Positions 1-6,077 are shown, counted from the first letter of the stretch. The stretch is 7,499 nt of DNA from an uncultured Desulfobacterales bacterium (GCA_945787595.1 CALZJV010000571.1:1-7499), one strand, 5' to 3'. Notes: generated from the sequence alone by a model not told the origin. Numbers and translations are program-made.

Positions 1-811
1 TGCCTATGTTTTAATGGACAACCATTATCACATGCTGCTAAAAACGAGGCGTGCGAATCTGTCCAAAGCCATGCAATGGTTTGGCACCACGTACACGCGG
101 CGGTTTAATAACCGTCATAATAGGAGCGGGCATTTATTTCAGGGCCGATTTAAAAGTATCATCATAGAAAATGACGCATATTTGATGCAGCTCTCCTGCT
201 ACATTCATCGAAACCCGTTAAGAGCAGGCATCGTGAAACGACTGGCTGATTACCGGTGGAGCAGTTATTTGGCCTATGGATATGGAAAATCTACGCCGGA
301 TTGGTTGTCAACAAAATTGATTTTATCCCAATTTACACATGAAGATGAGCATAAGCAGTACCGCGAGAAAGTTCAGAAATATTCAAAAGAGGAAAAACGA
401 TTGTGGGAAGATTTTAGACATGGTTTGTTTTTGGGATCCAAGAGATTTGTCACTCGACTTCGCAAACAACATATGCCGAAAAAACCTGACAAAGAAATAT
501 CCGCACATCGCCAATCTGCAGCAAGTTTGGACCCAGCCAAAATCTCAGATAGGGCAGCACGACTGCTTGGCTGTAATGTCGAAGAGTTAAAAAAATTATC
601 GAGAGTATCTGGGTCACAGAAAGAAAAAAGAGATATCATCATTTATTTAGTCTGGCAGACAGGGTTGCTAACCAACGAAAAGATCGGTGCGATTTTTGAT
701 TTGACTTACTCATCGGTCAGCCACAGTGTGAAGGCGGTTAAGTCCGGAATGGCAAAAGAGCATAAATTTAGAGATTACATAGAGGATTTGAATTCACAAT
801 TCAAGGTTTGA
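1..811 (+). CDS. REP-associated tyrosine transposase (RAYT, Y1_Tnp/HUH family) with C-terminal DnaA-like HTH, 5' partial
   Basis: The frame is open from base 2, reading AYVL before the first ATG at 14, so the true start lies outside the window. AYVLMDNHYHMLL is the RAYT/IS200-type block carrying the HUH metal-binding pair (HYH, His4 and His6 counted from the ATG at 14). GHLFQGRFKS (residues 39-48) and YIHRNPLRAG (63-72) are the other family signatures; Tyr63 is the likely nucleophile by alignment with that motif. YRWSSY follows at 80-85. Enzymes of this family cut and join single-stranded DNA at REP-like hairpins through a 5'-phosphotyrosine link. Residues about 170-255 form a separate helical domain: GLLTNEKIGAIFDLTYSSVSHSVKAV resembles the helix-turn-helix of DnaA domain IV, seen on some RAYTs. 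Apart from the missing start the gene looks intact, with no internal stop. No flanking terminal repeats are visible. The family call is firm; activity and target sequence are unknown. Confidence 0.88.
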   Translation, partial: AYVLMDNHYHMLLKTRRANLSKAMQWFGTTYTRRFNNRHNRSGHLFQGRFKSIIIENDAYLMQLSCYIHRNPLRAGIVKRLADYRWSSYLAYGYGKSTPDWLSTKLILSQFTHEDEHKQYREKVQKYSKEEKRLWEDFRHGLFLGSKRFVTRLRKQHMPKKPDKEISAHRQSAASLDPAKISDRAARLLGCNVEELKKLSRVSGSQKEKRDIIIYLVWQTGLLTNEKIGAIFDLTYSSVSHSVKAVKSGMAKEHKFRDYIEDLNSQFKV

Positions 812-862
812 CACCATTTCCACCATTTCAGGAGCAAACATCCTAAAAAGAATTAAAGATCA

Positions 863-2866
863 ATGAATATCTATATAGTAGTTAAATCCATACTGCTAAC
901 GGCCTTATTGATTGCGGCATTGGGTATTTTTGCGATACGGGTACGGAGACTTTTAAGAATAATGACGTCGGTTAAAGGTCAGGCTCAAGTTAAGGTAGAT
1001 CGTCTTGCCGAAAGGATAAAGGTTCTTTTAACCGATGTGCTCGGCCAATCCAATGTGCGCCGCAAGCTCATGCCGGGCCTGGCGCACACGTTTATTTTTT
1101 TTGGATTTCTGGCAGTTCAACCGCATTCAGTGGAACTGATGATAAACGGTGTCTGGCCGGCTTTTCACGCTTGGAATATTATGCCCGGCTTTTACGGTGT
1201 CTATCTTTTTATGGCTGATATTCTGGCTTTTCCGGTTCTGATCGGCCTGGGCTATGCCATCTATCGTCGGATGATCGTCAAACCCGCATACCTGACAAAC
1301 GGACTTGATGCCAAGCTGATTATCCTGTTTACATCGGTCATCATCATCACCTTCTATTTTATCAACGCATTTTTGACGATTCCCTCCGTCGGCGGCAGGT
1401 TCGATTATGCCAGTTACTTCACCATATCCAACTTGGTGAAGAACATATTTAACCTCGGAGGCCTATCCCCGGCAGGCAGCAGGGTCGGTTATGAAATCGC
1501 CTGCTGGATTCATTTACTGACGATTCTGGGCTTCCTGGTGTACATCCCGGGCTCGAAACACTTGCATCTGCTTGCGGCTGTGCCGAACGTATTTCTAAAA
1601 CCGCTGAATCGCCCCAAGGCGATGATCAAAACCGATGTTGAAGATGAAGATGCCGAAACCTTCGGCCTGGGCACGGTGGCTGATTTGAACTGGAAAAACG
1701 TTCTGGACCTCTATGCCTGTACCGAGTGCGGCCGTTGCGAGGAGCAATGTCCGGCCGATATGACCGGCAAACCCCTGAGCCCGAAACGTTTCATCCACGA
1801 TTTCAAATTAGATCTCTTTGACCACTCCTCCCAGCTGTTGAACGGCGAATTCGAGTCTGTAGCGCCGCTGCTGAGGGATGGATCGCCGGTAACCAATGAA
1901 GTCCTGTGGTCATGCACCACTTGTCGGGCGTGTGAGGATATATGTCCGGTCGATATCCAGCATCTGGATATTCTTCTTGAAGCCCGCAAACACCAGGTGC
2001 TGATGGAATCGAATTTTCCGCCTGAGATGCAGGAGACTTTCAACAACCTGGAAAATCAGTCGAATCCATGGGGTTTCAGCAGCGATACCCGGGGGGACTG
2101 GTGCAAAGATCTGGATGTTCCCTTGATGACGGATCATCCGGATGCCGATATCCTTTATTACGTTGGTTGTGCCGGATCTTTTGATGACAGGGGGATAAAA
2201 ATTTCCAGGGCGATTTTAAATGTTTTGAAAAAAGCGGATGTCGATTTTGCCATTTTAGGACCGGAGGAAAGGTGCAATGGAGACATGGCGCGACGGGCCG
2301 GCAACGAATATCTGGCTCAAATGATGATCCGCGAGAATGTTGAAATATTAAATCAGTATAAACCGAAAAAAATTCTTACCGGCTGTCCCCATTGCTTTAA
2401 CATATTTAAAATTGAGTACAGCCAATTTGGAACCGGTTACGACGTCGTTCATCATTCAGAATTTTTTCTGGAGCTCACCAAGCAAAATCGGTTGAAACAC
2501 AACGGTTCGAAATTCGAAAAGTTGACCTTCCACGATTCATGCTATCTGGGACGCTGGAACGGACTGATTGAAGCGCCCAGGGAGCTTTTGCGGCTATGCG
2601 GTCTGTCCCGGAATTTAATTGAGATGAATCGTACGAAAACAAAAGGGCTTTGCTGCGGCGCCGGAGGCGGAAGAATGTTTATGGAAGAGACTATCGGCAA
2701 GCGCATAAATAGAGAACGGGCTGAAGAAATTGTCGCAACAAAGGTGCCGACGATTGCAACGGCATGCCCGTTTTGTACCATCATGCTCAAAGACGGCATT
2801 GCGGATCTAAACGGAACAAATGTCGTCTACGATATCGCCGAGTTAACCGATATGATGACGGTCTAA
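863..2866 (+). CDS. Membrane-bound (Fe-S)-binding oxidoreductase, EtfAB:menaquinone oxidoreductase (EMO)-like, HdrDE-related
   Basis: This 667-aa protein fuses a cytochrome-b-like membrane part to a heterodisulfide-reductase-like part. Hydrophobic segments lie near residues 6-26, 72-95, 110-134, 150-172 and 210-232. His75, His217, His233 and His235 are candidate heme b ligands (NarI/HdrE-like). Two 4Fe-4S sites follow: CTECGRCEEQCP (286-297) and CTTCRACEDICP (351-362). Two cysteine-rich CCG domains come next. The first has Cys436, ERCNGD (Cys471) and CPHC (508-511); the second has DSCYLG (Cys560), CCGAGGGR (597-604) and CPFC (635-638). Proteins of this form in Desulfobacterota take electrons from EtfAB, reduced by acyl-CoA dehydrogenases, and reduce menaquinone. 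An in-frame stop just upstream makes ATG 863 the first usable start; its ribosome binding site is weak. The first CCG motif reads CNG, which I recall as normal (CTG/CNG) in this family. No etfA or etfB is adjacent. An alternative is another Hdr-like quinone oxidoreductase. Confidence 0.85.
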   Translation: MNIYIVVKSILLTALLIAALGIFAIRVRRLLRIMTSVKGQAQVKVDRLAERIKVLLTDVLGQSNVRRKLMPGLAHTFIFFGFLAVQPHSVELMINGVWPAFHAWNIMPGFYGVYLFMADILAFPVLIGLGYAIYRRMIVKPAYLTNGLDAKLIILFTSVIIITFYFINAFLTIPSVGGRFDYASYFTISNLVKNIFNLGGLSPAGSRVGYEIACWIHLLTILGFLVYIPGSKHLHLLAAVPNVFLKPLNRPKAMIKTDVEDEDAETFGLGTVADLNWKNVLDLYACTECGRCEEQCPADMTGKPLSPKRFIHDFKLDLFDHSSQLLNGEFESVAPLLRDGSPVTNEVLWSCTTCRACEDICPVDIQHLDILLEARKHQVLMESNFPPEMQETFNNLENQSNPWGFSSDTRGDWCKDLDVPLMTDHPDADILYYVGCAGSFDDRGIKISRAILNVLKKADVDFAILGPEERCNGDMARRAGNEYLAQMMIRENVEILNQYKPKKILTGCPHCFNIFKIEYSQFGTGYDVVHHSEFFLELTKQNRLKHNGSKFEKLTFHDSCYLGRWNGLIEAPRELLRLCGLSRNLIEMNRTKTKGLCCGAGGGRMFMEETIGKRINRERAEEIVATKVPTIATACPFCTIMLKDGIADLNGTNVVYDIAELTDMMTV

Positions 2867-2876
2867 CTCAATAAGG

Positions 2877-2947
2877 GATCGGGGAGATTCTCCAAGGCGA
2901 CCCGCTGCATGAATAATCATAGATTTGTGCTGAAAACTTCCCCGATC
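2877..2947 (+). terminator. Possible transcription terminator or structured 3' end after the oxidoreductase gene
   Basis: GATCGGGGA at 2877-2885 is the exact reverse complement of TCCCCGATC at 2939-2947, and a T-rich stretch follows (ending in TTTTTT at about 2965-2970). Two smaller pairings lie inside: GGAG/CTCC around 2882-2892, which competes with the outer stem, and ATGA/TCAT around 2910-2921. The position just past the stop codon and the downstream T tract fit a terminator. The 53-base distance between the outer arms is far too long for a standard intrinsic terminator, so the call is tentative. Confidence 0.35.
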
Positions 2948-2985
2948 TTAAATTAAATTTTCTCTTTTTTGTTATATTAGACCTC

Positions 2986-3143
2986 GTTGAATAGTTTACT
3001 GGTTGAATGGTTGATTAGGTAAATTATAGTCATAATTTCAGAATGTTACGATTGTTAATACATGAAGTGTCCAATTATTTTGAAAATATGCGATAAATCC
3101 ATATTTACAACCACTTAACCAATCAACTAATCAACCAATCAAC
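2986..3143. repeat. Opposed octamer arrays (GTTGATTG-type) forming an imperfect inverted repeat
   Basis: Four 8-base units lie at 2986-3017 (GTTGAATA, GTTTACTG, GTTGAATG, GTTGATTA). Four units of the reverse complement lie at 3112-3143 (CACTTAAC, CAATCAAC, TAATCAAC, CAATCAAC). The two arrays can pair imperfectly along about 32 bases. A further GTAAAT/ATTTAC match just inside extends the stem, around an AT-rich core of about 90 bases. The non-coding gap 2867-3247 holds this element and the terminator-like repeat before it. At 3144-3247 I see only the ribosome binding site of the hydrolase and a stretch open in its frame that I do not recognise. Confidence 0.6.
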
Positions 3144-3235
3144 AATATCTGTATATATGCCTTTTCGCTGCCAATGGTTTAACAGGACGGAACGGTGCAG
3201 CGCTTCTTTTGCACAGACTTGGAATTGTGCGCCTT

Positions 3236-3240
3236 AGGTG
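3236..3240 (+). promoter_or_regulatory. Ribosome binding site deciding the hydrolase start
   Basis: AGGTG lies 7 bases before ATG 3248, which favours this start over the in-frame TTG at 3209, where no comparable Shine-Dalgarno sequence is seen. Confidence 0.55.
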
Positions 3241-3247
3241 CTTAATC

Positions 3248-4138
3248 ATGGAACCGACAGAAAACTATCTGGATACTGCGGACGGAAGGATACATTATCT
3301 CGATTGGGGTGGGTCCGGACCACAAGCGCATCTTCTGCATGCCAATGGATTTTGCGCCGGAACCTATTCCCCCTTTGTCAAGTACCTGCTCGACGATCTG
3401 CATATCATTGCCAGCGATGTCCGCGGTCACGGCGGTTCGGACCTGCCGGACACCAAACGAATACAACACTGGAATATTTTTGCAGCCGATCTTAAAACCC
3501 TGATTGACCGAACCATGGCGCCGCCCATTGTTGGCCTGGGCCATTCTCTTGGGGCGGTAACCACCTATATCGCAGCAGCGACATATCCCCGCCTGTTCTC
3601 CGCTATTATATTGATAGACCCCCCCATTTTTCCCCGGCGGATGCTCTGGTTAATCGCTGTTATGAAATGGTTGGGTCTTGCCAGAAGCATCCCGCTGGCC
3701 AGAACCGCGCGACGCCGCAGAAAAACATTTCAGGGCAAGAAAGAAGCACTGAAACGCTTTGTGTCCGGCAGAGGCATTTTCAAATCCTGGTCCCAGGAAT
3801 TTGTCGAGGCTTACCTGGAATGCGGGCTTCTTGAAAAGGACACTGAAACGGCCATCCTTAAATGCGATCCGGAGCTTGAAGCACAGATTTTTGAATCCAT
3901 CCCGCTGGATGTCTGGAAATACACGGCAAAAATATCATGTCCCGTGCTGGCGATCCGCGGTGAGCAATCCGATACCTTCAGGGTGGATGCAGCCGAACAT
4001 CTGAAGCGCGGGATCGCCGACTATGAATTAGCGACCATCGCCGATGCGGGCCATTTCGTTCCCATGGGAAAACCGAAAGAATGTGCACGGGTTATTGTGG
4101 ATTTCATTCATCGTAAGCTTGCCGATCCGGTTAACTAG
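3248..4138 (+). CDS. Alpha/beta-fold hydrolase
   Basis: This 296-aa protein has the layout of soluble alpha/beta hydrolases. HANGF at 31-35 is the oxyanion-loop motif, DVRGHGGSD at 57-65 is the conserved strand-4 block, and GHSLG at 98-102 is the nucleophile elbow with Ser100. GEQSD ends with the probable acid Asp242, and AGHFVPM contains the probable catalytic His269, so the triad looks complete. A basic, helical cap-like insert (RRMLWLIAVMKWLGL through TARRRRK) lies between the elbow and the acid. There is no signal peptide, so a cytosolic location is inferred. The family covers esterases, lipases, haloperoxidase-like enzymes and C-C hydrolases, and substrate cannot be read from the sequence. 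An in-frame TTG at 3209 would add 13 residues of unconvincing sequence; ATG 3248 has the better ribosome binding site. Repeat-containing gaps on both sides suggest it is transcribed alone. Confidence 0.88.
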   Translation: MEPTENYLDTADGRIHYLDWGGSGPQAHLLHANGFCAGTYSPFVKYLLDDLHIIASDVRGHGGSDLPDTKRIQHWNIFAADLKTLIDRTMAPPIVGLGHSLGAVTTYIAAATYPRLFSAIILIDPPIFPRRMLWLIAVMKWLGLARSIPLARTARRRRKTFQGKKEALKRFVSGRGIFKSWSQEFVEAYLECGLLEKDTETAILKCDPELEAQIFESIPLDVWKYTAKISCPVLAIRGEQSDTFRVDAAEHLKRGIADYELATIADAGHFVPMGKPKECARVIVDFIHRKLADPVN

Positions 4139-4141
4139 TGC

Positions 4142-4174
4142 CCGTCCATAAATCGGTTAACCATTTATGGATGG
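4142..4174. repeat. 12-bp palindrome, REP-like hairpin after the hydrolase gene
   Basis: CCGTCCATAAAT (4142-4153) pairs with ATTTATGGATGG (4163-4174) with a single G-T wobble, around a loop that contains the palindrome GGTTAACC (4155-4162). The flanks TAGT and ACTA add a weak outer match. It begins four bases after the hydrolase stop codon. There is no T tract on either side, so a simple intrinsic terminator is unlikely. The form (compact stem, small loop, intergenic, symmetric) is that of a dispersed palindromic repeat, the kind of substrate RAYT enzymes act on. Whether it recurs in the genome cannot be seen from this window. Confidence 0.6.
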
Positions 4175-4236
4175 AAACTAACTAGGTTCAACCCATCATC
4201 ACTATTATTTTTATCACGCAAAGTGATCAAGTCCTG

Positions 4237-4413
4237 CTAATTTAGATCGTATTTCCGCAATACAAAGCGCTTGCCGCCGACCGGTTCGAGGGCGGCAATG
4301 CCTAAATTATTCAATAGGAGATAGCTGTGCTTTAAATATGGCTGTAGCAAAGGAAAAACCAGCATGCCGCATGCGCCAATCATGATCATGGACGCGGCAA
4401 TTTTTCTTTGCAT
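4237..4413 (-). CDS. Doubtful small hydrophobic protein, 58 aa
   Basis: This minus-strand ORF starts with ATG (complement of 4411-4413) and ends with TAG (complement of 4237-4239). The product begins MQRKIAAS, has a hydrophobic stretch at about residues 5-23 (IAASMIMIGACGMLVFPLL), and ends with a basic tail (GGKRFVLRKYDLN). It could be a single-pass membrane peptide. No clear Shine-Dalgarno sequence precedes the start, and I recognise no family. It is the only reading frame of any size I find in the gap 4139-4503, and it lies antisense and divergent to the SPOR gene. It overlaps only the unlikely TTG extension of that gene (from 4408). It may equally be a chance ORF or a gene remnant. Confidence 0.25.
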   Translation of the reverse strand: MQRKIAASMIMIGACGMLVFPLLQPYLKHSYLLLNNLGIAALEPVGGKRFVLRKYDLN

Positions 4414-4503
4414 TTAAACGAGTTGCGTTCAGGGGCAAAGCTGCTTGACTTGGCAAAAAAAAGCCTCTATGGTTTAAAGTTACGGCCTAAAATGAGATCG
4501 TTG

Positions 4504-5187
4504 ATGAAAAAAAATAAAAAAGTATCTTTAACTAAAAAGCCACTTTTAGTCTTAAGCCGTGGAGCCATTATCGGCTGGTCTTGCTTCATTTTCTTTGTTT
4601 GTGCCTGGATGTTTGTTATCGGTGTTCTGGTTGGCAGAGGCACGGCACCTGTTAAATTCGATATCGCCGGGATTCAAAAAAAACTGGAGGCTTCTCAGGA
4701 GGATCTTAAGAATAAGGAAAAGTCGCGATCCCAAGGGAAATCAGGGATTGTAAAAGATAAAACCAAACTTGATTTTTACGAAGCCCTTAGAGACAATCGT
4801 AAAGATACTCAAATCGCTAAAAAGAAGCCGCCACTCACAATTGGCGGTGAAGCAAAAAAAAAAATTATCAAGAAAGCCGAACCCACGGAAAGCGGGGCGG
4901 GCAAACCGTCACAGAAGCCACCGATTGCTTCCAAAAGCAAAACCCGGCCACCGGTTACAACCTATACCATACAGGTTGCCTCGCTGAAAAACGCCCGGGA
5001 TGCAGATCGGCTGGTGGCTGAGCTCAAGAAAAAAGGATTTCACGCCCAACGGGTAATCGGCAAAATACCGGGAAAGGGCATTTGGTATCGGATCCGGATC
5101 GGGGATTACAAAAGCATGACCTCAGCCCGATACACCTTGAACAAGTTGAAAAAAGCGGGACTGAAGCCGATTGTGGTTGAAAAATAG
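4504..5187 (+). CDS. SPOR-domain membrane protein
   Basis: The 227-aa product has a basic cytoplasmic N-terminus (MKKNKKVSLTKK), one membrane helix (about 21-43, ending VLVGRG) and a long Lys/Pro-rich linker. A C-terminal SPOR domain (154-227) follows, with YTIQVASL, WYRIRIGDY and AGLKPIVV. SPOR domains bind septal peptidoglycan stripped of stem peptides, so a role in division or envelope upkeep (DedD/FtsN-like form) is inferred. KLDFYEAL in the linker resembles the LTFY-type motif seen in deltaproteobacterial SPOR proteins. ATG 4504 is preferred over an upstream TTG at 4408 and ATG 4492, because it places a typical short basic tail before the helix; its ribosome binding site is weak. An unbroken run of 11 A (4854-4864) encodes Lys codons in the linker; loss of one A would lead to a stop at 4985-4987 and remove nearly all of the SPOR domain. 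From memory, SPOR genes often sit beside gatCA in this group. Confidence 0.87.
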   Translation: MKKNKKVSLTKKPLLVLSRGAIIGWSCFIFFVCAWMFVIGVLVGRGTAPVKFDIAGIQKKLEASQEDLKNKEKSRSQGKSGIVKDKTKLDFYEALRDNRKDTQIAKKKPPLTIGGEAKKKIIKKAEPTESGAGKPSQKPPIASKSKTRPPVTTYTIQVASLKNARDADRLVAELKKKGFHAQRVIGKIPGKGIWYRIRIGDYKSMTSARYTLNKLKKAGLKPIVVEK

Positions 5188-5193
5188 GTGTGA

Positions 5194-5266
5194 GGTTCGG
5201 GGATTCAAGGTTCAGAGGTTCGGGGTTCAGGGTTCAAGGCTCAGGGTTCAAAGTTTGGAGGTTCAG
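5194..5266 (+). repeat. Degenerate GGTTCAG-type heptad array
   Basis: About ten units close to GGTTCAR follow each other at 7-base (occasionally 8-base) spacing, beginning seven bases after the SPOR stop codon. Examples are GGTTCGG, GGATTCA, AGGTTCA, GGGTTCA and AGGCTCA. The gap 5188-5512 holds this array, a short TGTCAGG repeat, the 25-bp inverted repeat before gatC, and no convincing gene. The GGTTCAA units look like tRNA T-loops, but no cloverleaf can be drawn. Confidence 0.75.
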
Positions 5267-5330
5267 AGGGCCGATGGCAGAGAGAAAAGTGCATAAAGTG
5301 AAGGTTTTGGGTGCGGTGGGGAGTTTATGA

Positions 5331-5344
5331 TGTCAGGTGTCAGG
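5331..5344 (+). repeat. Two tandem TGTCAGG heptads
   Basis: TGTCAGG occurs twice in a row with no spacer and is flanked by partial copies (GA before, CACG after). It is short enough to be chance on its own; it is listed because it sits among other 7-base tandem units in the same gap. Confidence 0.45.
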
Positions 5345-5394
5345 CACGCTTCCTAATTTTTCCAATTCACTAACCTGGACCGGCCGGGAAAATG

Positions 5395-5467
5395 GCCACA
5401 AAGGCATAAAGACACAAAGCAAGACTGTTTGCTAAAATTTATCTTTGTGTTTTGGTGTCTTGGTGGC
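5395..5467. repeat. 25-bp imperfect inverted repeat built of CACAAAGR-type octamers, upstream of gatC
   Basis: The left arm (5395-5419) and the reverse complement of the right arm (5443-5467) agree at 20 of 25 positions, and two of the mismatches would be G-U pairs in RNA. The loop is 23 bases. Each arm reads as octamers: CACAAAGG, CATAAAGA, CACAAAGC on the left; CACCAAGA, CACCAAAA, CACAAAGA for the right arm reverse-complemented. I recall related CACAAAG/CTTTGTG sequences as dispersed repeats in many environmental bacterial genomes, including deltaproteobacteria. The element ends 45 bases before the gatC start and could form a hairpin in the leader RNA. Confidence 0.7.
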
Positions 5468-5512
5468 GAAAATATTCTGCCACAAAATACAAAAGACCAC
5501 GGATATATCACT

Positions 5513-5800
5513 ATGAAAATTACCAAAGACGAAGTTTTATATGTAGCTGAGCTTGCTCGGCTGGATCTGGACGAGGCATCCATAGAGAAATTCGCCGGGC
5601 AGATCGGAAGTATTCTGCGGTATGTCGACAAGCTCAATGAGGTTAACACGCAAGGTGTCCGGCCGACATCCCATGCGATTTCCGCTACCAATGCCTTTCG
5701 TGAAGACGAACAAGGGCAGCCATTGGATCGCGAAAAGGCGCTGGCAAATGCACCGCAAAAAGAAGATGGAAATTTTATCGTTCCAAAAGTGGTTGGATGA
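5513..5800 (+). CDS. gatC: Aspartyl/glutamyl-tRNA amidotransferase subunit C (GatC)
   Basis: The 95-aa product has normal GatC length and matches the family throughout. VLYVAELARLDL at residues 8-19 is the N-terminal helix motif. ILRYVDKL lies near 34-41 and the segment VNTQGVRPTSH follows. NAFRED and the C-terminal ALANAPQKEDGNFIVPKVVG complete the pattern. GatC is the small, non-catalytic subunit that wraps the GatA-GatB interface in the complex that amidates mischarged Glu-tRNA(Gln) and Asp-tRNA(Asn). The frame is open upstream to a TTG at 5429, but that lies inside the loop of the inverted repeat and adds 28 residues foreign to the family, so ATG 5513 is chosen. The Shine-Dalgarno sequence is weak. 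A GGAATTT heptad begins four bases after the stop codon, and gatA follows after a 325-base gap, which is unusually long for these two genes. Confidence 0.95.
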   Translation: MKITKDEVLYVAELARLDLDEASIEKFAGQIGSILRYVDKLNEVNTQGVRPTSHAISATNAFREDEQGQPLDREKALANAPQKEDGNFIVPKVVG

Positions 5801-5803
5801 AAA

Positions 5804-5838
5804 GGAATTTGGAATTCGGAATTCGGCCTCCGGCCTGT
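5804..5838 (+). repeat. GGAATTC / GGCCTSY heptad array after gatC
   Basis: Five heptads stand in exact register: GGAATTT, GGAATTC, GGAATTC, GGCCTCC and GGCCTGT. Together they shift from AT-rich to GC-rich units while keeping the leading GG and the 7-base period. The array begins just after the gatC stop codon and runs into the GC-rich hairpins. Confidence 0.65.
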
Positions 5839-5915
5839 AGGGGCCACAGGGGCCTACCCTCCGGCCTAGAAGCCCATGGCCTATAACCTTACGGGCTGGA
5901 AGCGGCCCCGGAGGG
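5832..5915. repeat. Two adjacent GC-rich hairpins between gatC and gatA
   Basis: The first hairpin pairs GGCCTGT (5832-5838) with ACA plus GGCC (5846-5854), leaving a 2-base GG bulge. The second pairs CCCTCCGGCC (5857-5866) with GGCC and GGAGGG (5904-5915), leaving a 2-base CC bulge, with an inner AGCCC (5871-5875) / GGGCT (5893-5897) stem. No T tract follows, so this is not a standard terminator. It could be a dispersed palindromic element, or an RNA structure affecting read-through into gatA. Confidence 0.5.
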
Positions 5916-5939
5916 AAGGCGGAAAAGAGGACAGGGTAA

Positions 5940-6077
5940 CCTTGAACGGTGAACCCCCTGGCCCAGACCTGACTTTAGGTTGCTCAATTATTTAGATTCA
6001 TATTTGGGAACCTGGCACGGACTGTAATATGATCTTAAAAGTCGCACCAGGGCGGGCTGAACCTGTGAACCAGTGAA
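5940..6077 (-). repeat. Inverted copies of the GGTTCA repeat upstream of gatA
   Basis: TGAAC-type units, the reverse complement of the GGTTCA heptads after the SPOR gene, occur at 5943-5956 (TGAACGG, TGAACCC, 7-base spacing) and at 6058-6077 (TGAACCTG, TGAACCAG, TGAA, 8-base spacing). The roughly 100 bases between them are AT-rich around 5975-6005 and show no gene. No convincing promoter is seen in 5916-6125. Confidence 0.45.

Noticed and set aside
2265..2280. CNG instead of CCG in the first cysteine-rich domain of the oxidoreductase as a lost cluster ligand
   Set aside because: Related EMO-type proteins commonly have CTG or CNG here as I recall, and the rest of the domain is intact.
3080..3107. 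Sigma-70-like promoter (TTGAAA, 16-base spacer, TATTTA) before the hydrolase
   Set aside because: The match is weak, lies in AT-rich sequence between the octamer arrays, and is about 140 bases from the start codon; chance is likely.
4408..4503. N-terminal extension of the SPOR protein from TTG 4408
   Set aside because: It adds 32 residues before a normal basic tail and membrane helix, has no good ribosome binding site and resembles no family sequence.
5194..5266. tRNA-like GGTTCAA motifs resembling a T-loop
   Set aside because: The motif recurs every 7-8 bases as a repeat, and no acceptor, D or anticodon stems can be drawn around it.
5353..5847. 164-codon ORF on the minus strand
   Set aside because: It is antisense to gatC and the inverted repeat, its product shows no family features, and gatC itself is certain.
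6013..6030. Sigma-54 promoter before gatA
   Set aside because: TGGCACG matches the -24 element well, but the bases at the -12 position are AA instead of GC.
2986..6077. Short repeats as a CRISPR array
   Set aside because: The units are 7-8 bases, degenerate and without regular unique spacers; no cas genes are present.
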